64,000 nt of DNA from Oscillibacter valericigenes (GTDB lineage: Bacteria; Bacillota; Clostridia; Oscillospirales; Oscillospiraceae), in NCBI RefSeq assembly GCF_021531315.1, contig NZ_JAFBIQ010000004.1, positions 1 through 64,000 on the forward strand, read 5' to 3'. Every line of letters starts with the position of its first letter. The stretch's first letter is position 1. The notes beneath the pieces are model-generated. The model did no database searches, was not told the origin of the DNA, and worked only from the letters and a program-made list of their open reading frames with translations. This document shows positions 63,782 to 64,000 of this stretch, piece by piece. A program made the translations under genes and the position numbers.

Positions 63782-64000
63782 TTATTGTTGAAGCAATGCT
63801 GTTTTCAGCTCATCGAGATTGGTGGCCAGAAAGTCCGCCCCGGCGGCGCTCAGCTCCCCGCGGCTTCCGTAGCCGTAGAGAACGCCGATGGCCTCAAGGC
63901 CGTTGGCGTGCGCCCCGTATATGTCGTGGCGGCGGTCGCCGACCATGACAGCGCGTCCCGTCACACCGGCGCGCGTGAGCGCCGTGCGCACGACGCTCGC
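63782..64000 (-). CDS. HAD-family hydrolase, C-terminal part (gene cut by the window edge)
   Basis: The 72 visible residues include MVGDRRHDIYGAHANGLEAI and GVLYGYGSRGELSAAGADFL, motif IV and the tail of phosphoglycolate-phosphatase-like HAD enzymes. The N-terminal DxD motif and cap lie beyond position 64000. It is immediately upstream of pyrE, 16 bp away, and probably in the same transcript. The substrate cannot be said. Confidence 0.85.
   Translation of the reverse strand, partial: ASVVRTALTRAGVTGRAVMVGDRRHDIYGAHANGLEAIGVLYGYGSRGELSAAGADFLATNLDELKTALLQQ

Overview
The window looks like chromosome from a spore-forming, obligately Gram-positive-type member of the Clostridia, most likely an Oscillospiraceae-like gut bacterium. 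This is an inference from GC-rich core genes, a sigK gene, pyruvylation and S-layer-homology (SLH) cell-wall genes, and a macromolecular-synthesis operon of dnaG and rpoD. Two GC-rich core blocks (about 14.07-34.3 kb and 58.96-64 kb) alternate with two accessory blocks whose base composition and gene integrity differ visibly.

Region A, 1-14.07 kb, is a patchwork of mobile-element material. It holds the 3' half of a tRNA-Pro gene next to a deleted integrase, an excisionase-like HTH protein and an HU gene. A translationally coupled operon of an ADP-ribosyltransferase-like protein (DUF3990), an unknown 141-aa protein and a NADAR-family protein follows. Then come a WYL-regulator/membrane-protein/DUF4186/YccF cluster, a truncated M20 peptidase, a conserved protein preceded by a possible folded RNA of about 195 nt, a MATE/flavodoxin/SRPBCC cluster, a truncated macrodomain gene and an XRE-type regulator. 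The region ends exactly inside sigK, at the Cys-Ile-Glu-Asn site where skin elements are recalled to interrupt this gene in other spore formers.

Region B, 14.07-34.3 kb, is core: sdaAA/sdaAB (serine dehydratase), an aminopeptidase P, greA-lysS, a DUF5693 protein with a CsaB-MurJ fusion, a DUF2974 hydrolase, a CCA-adding enzyme, murC, a prolyl-tRNA-editing-like protein, an Sfp-type phosphopantetheinyl transferase and dnaG-rpoD.

Region C, 34.3-58.96 kb, is an accessory island bounded by a 20-bp direct repeat that starts at the rpoD stop codon. It carries a zinc-ribbon repeat protein, a class B sortase, two giant secreted SLH proteins (one broken by a frameshift), an ECF sigma factor with three membrane proteins including a PrsW-type protease, and wreckage of mobilizable elements (mobC start, replication-initiator start, serine-recombinase pieces, IS110 tail). 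CsaB in region B would make the pyruvylated wall polymer that SLH domains bind, so regions B and C are functionally linked.

Region D, 58.96-64 kb, is core again: a deacetylase remnant, a membrane-type dipeptidase, an NSS transporter, and a pyrE-pyrB-pyrI operon with a HAD phosphatase running off the right edge.

The most interesting candidates are the DUF3990/141-aa/NADAR operon, the possible structured RNA at 9087-9281, the sigK interruption and the CsaB-MurJ fusion. All family calls were made by eye from protein sequence; no database search was run.
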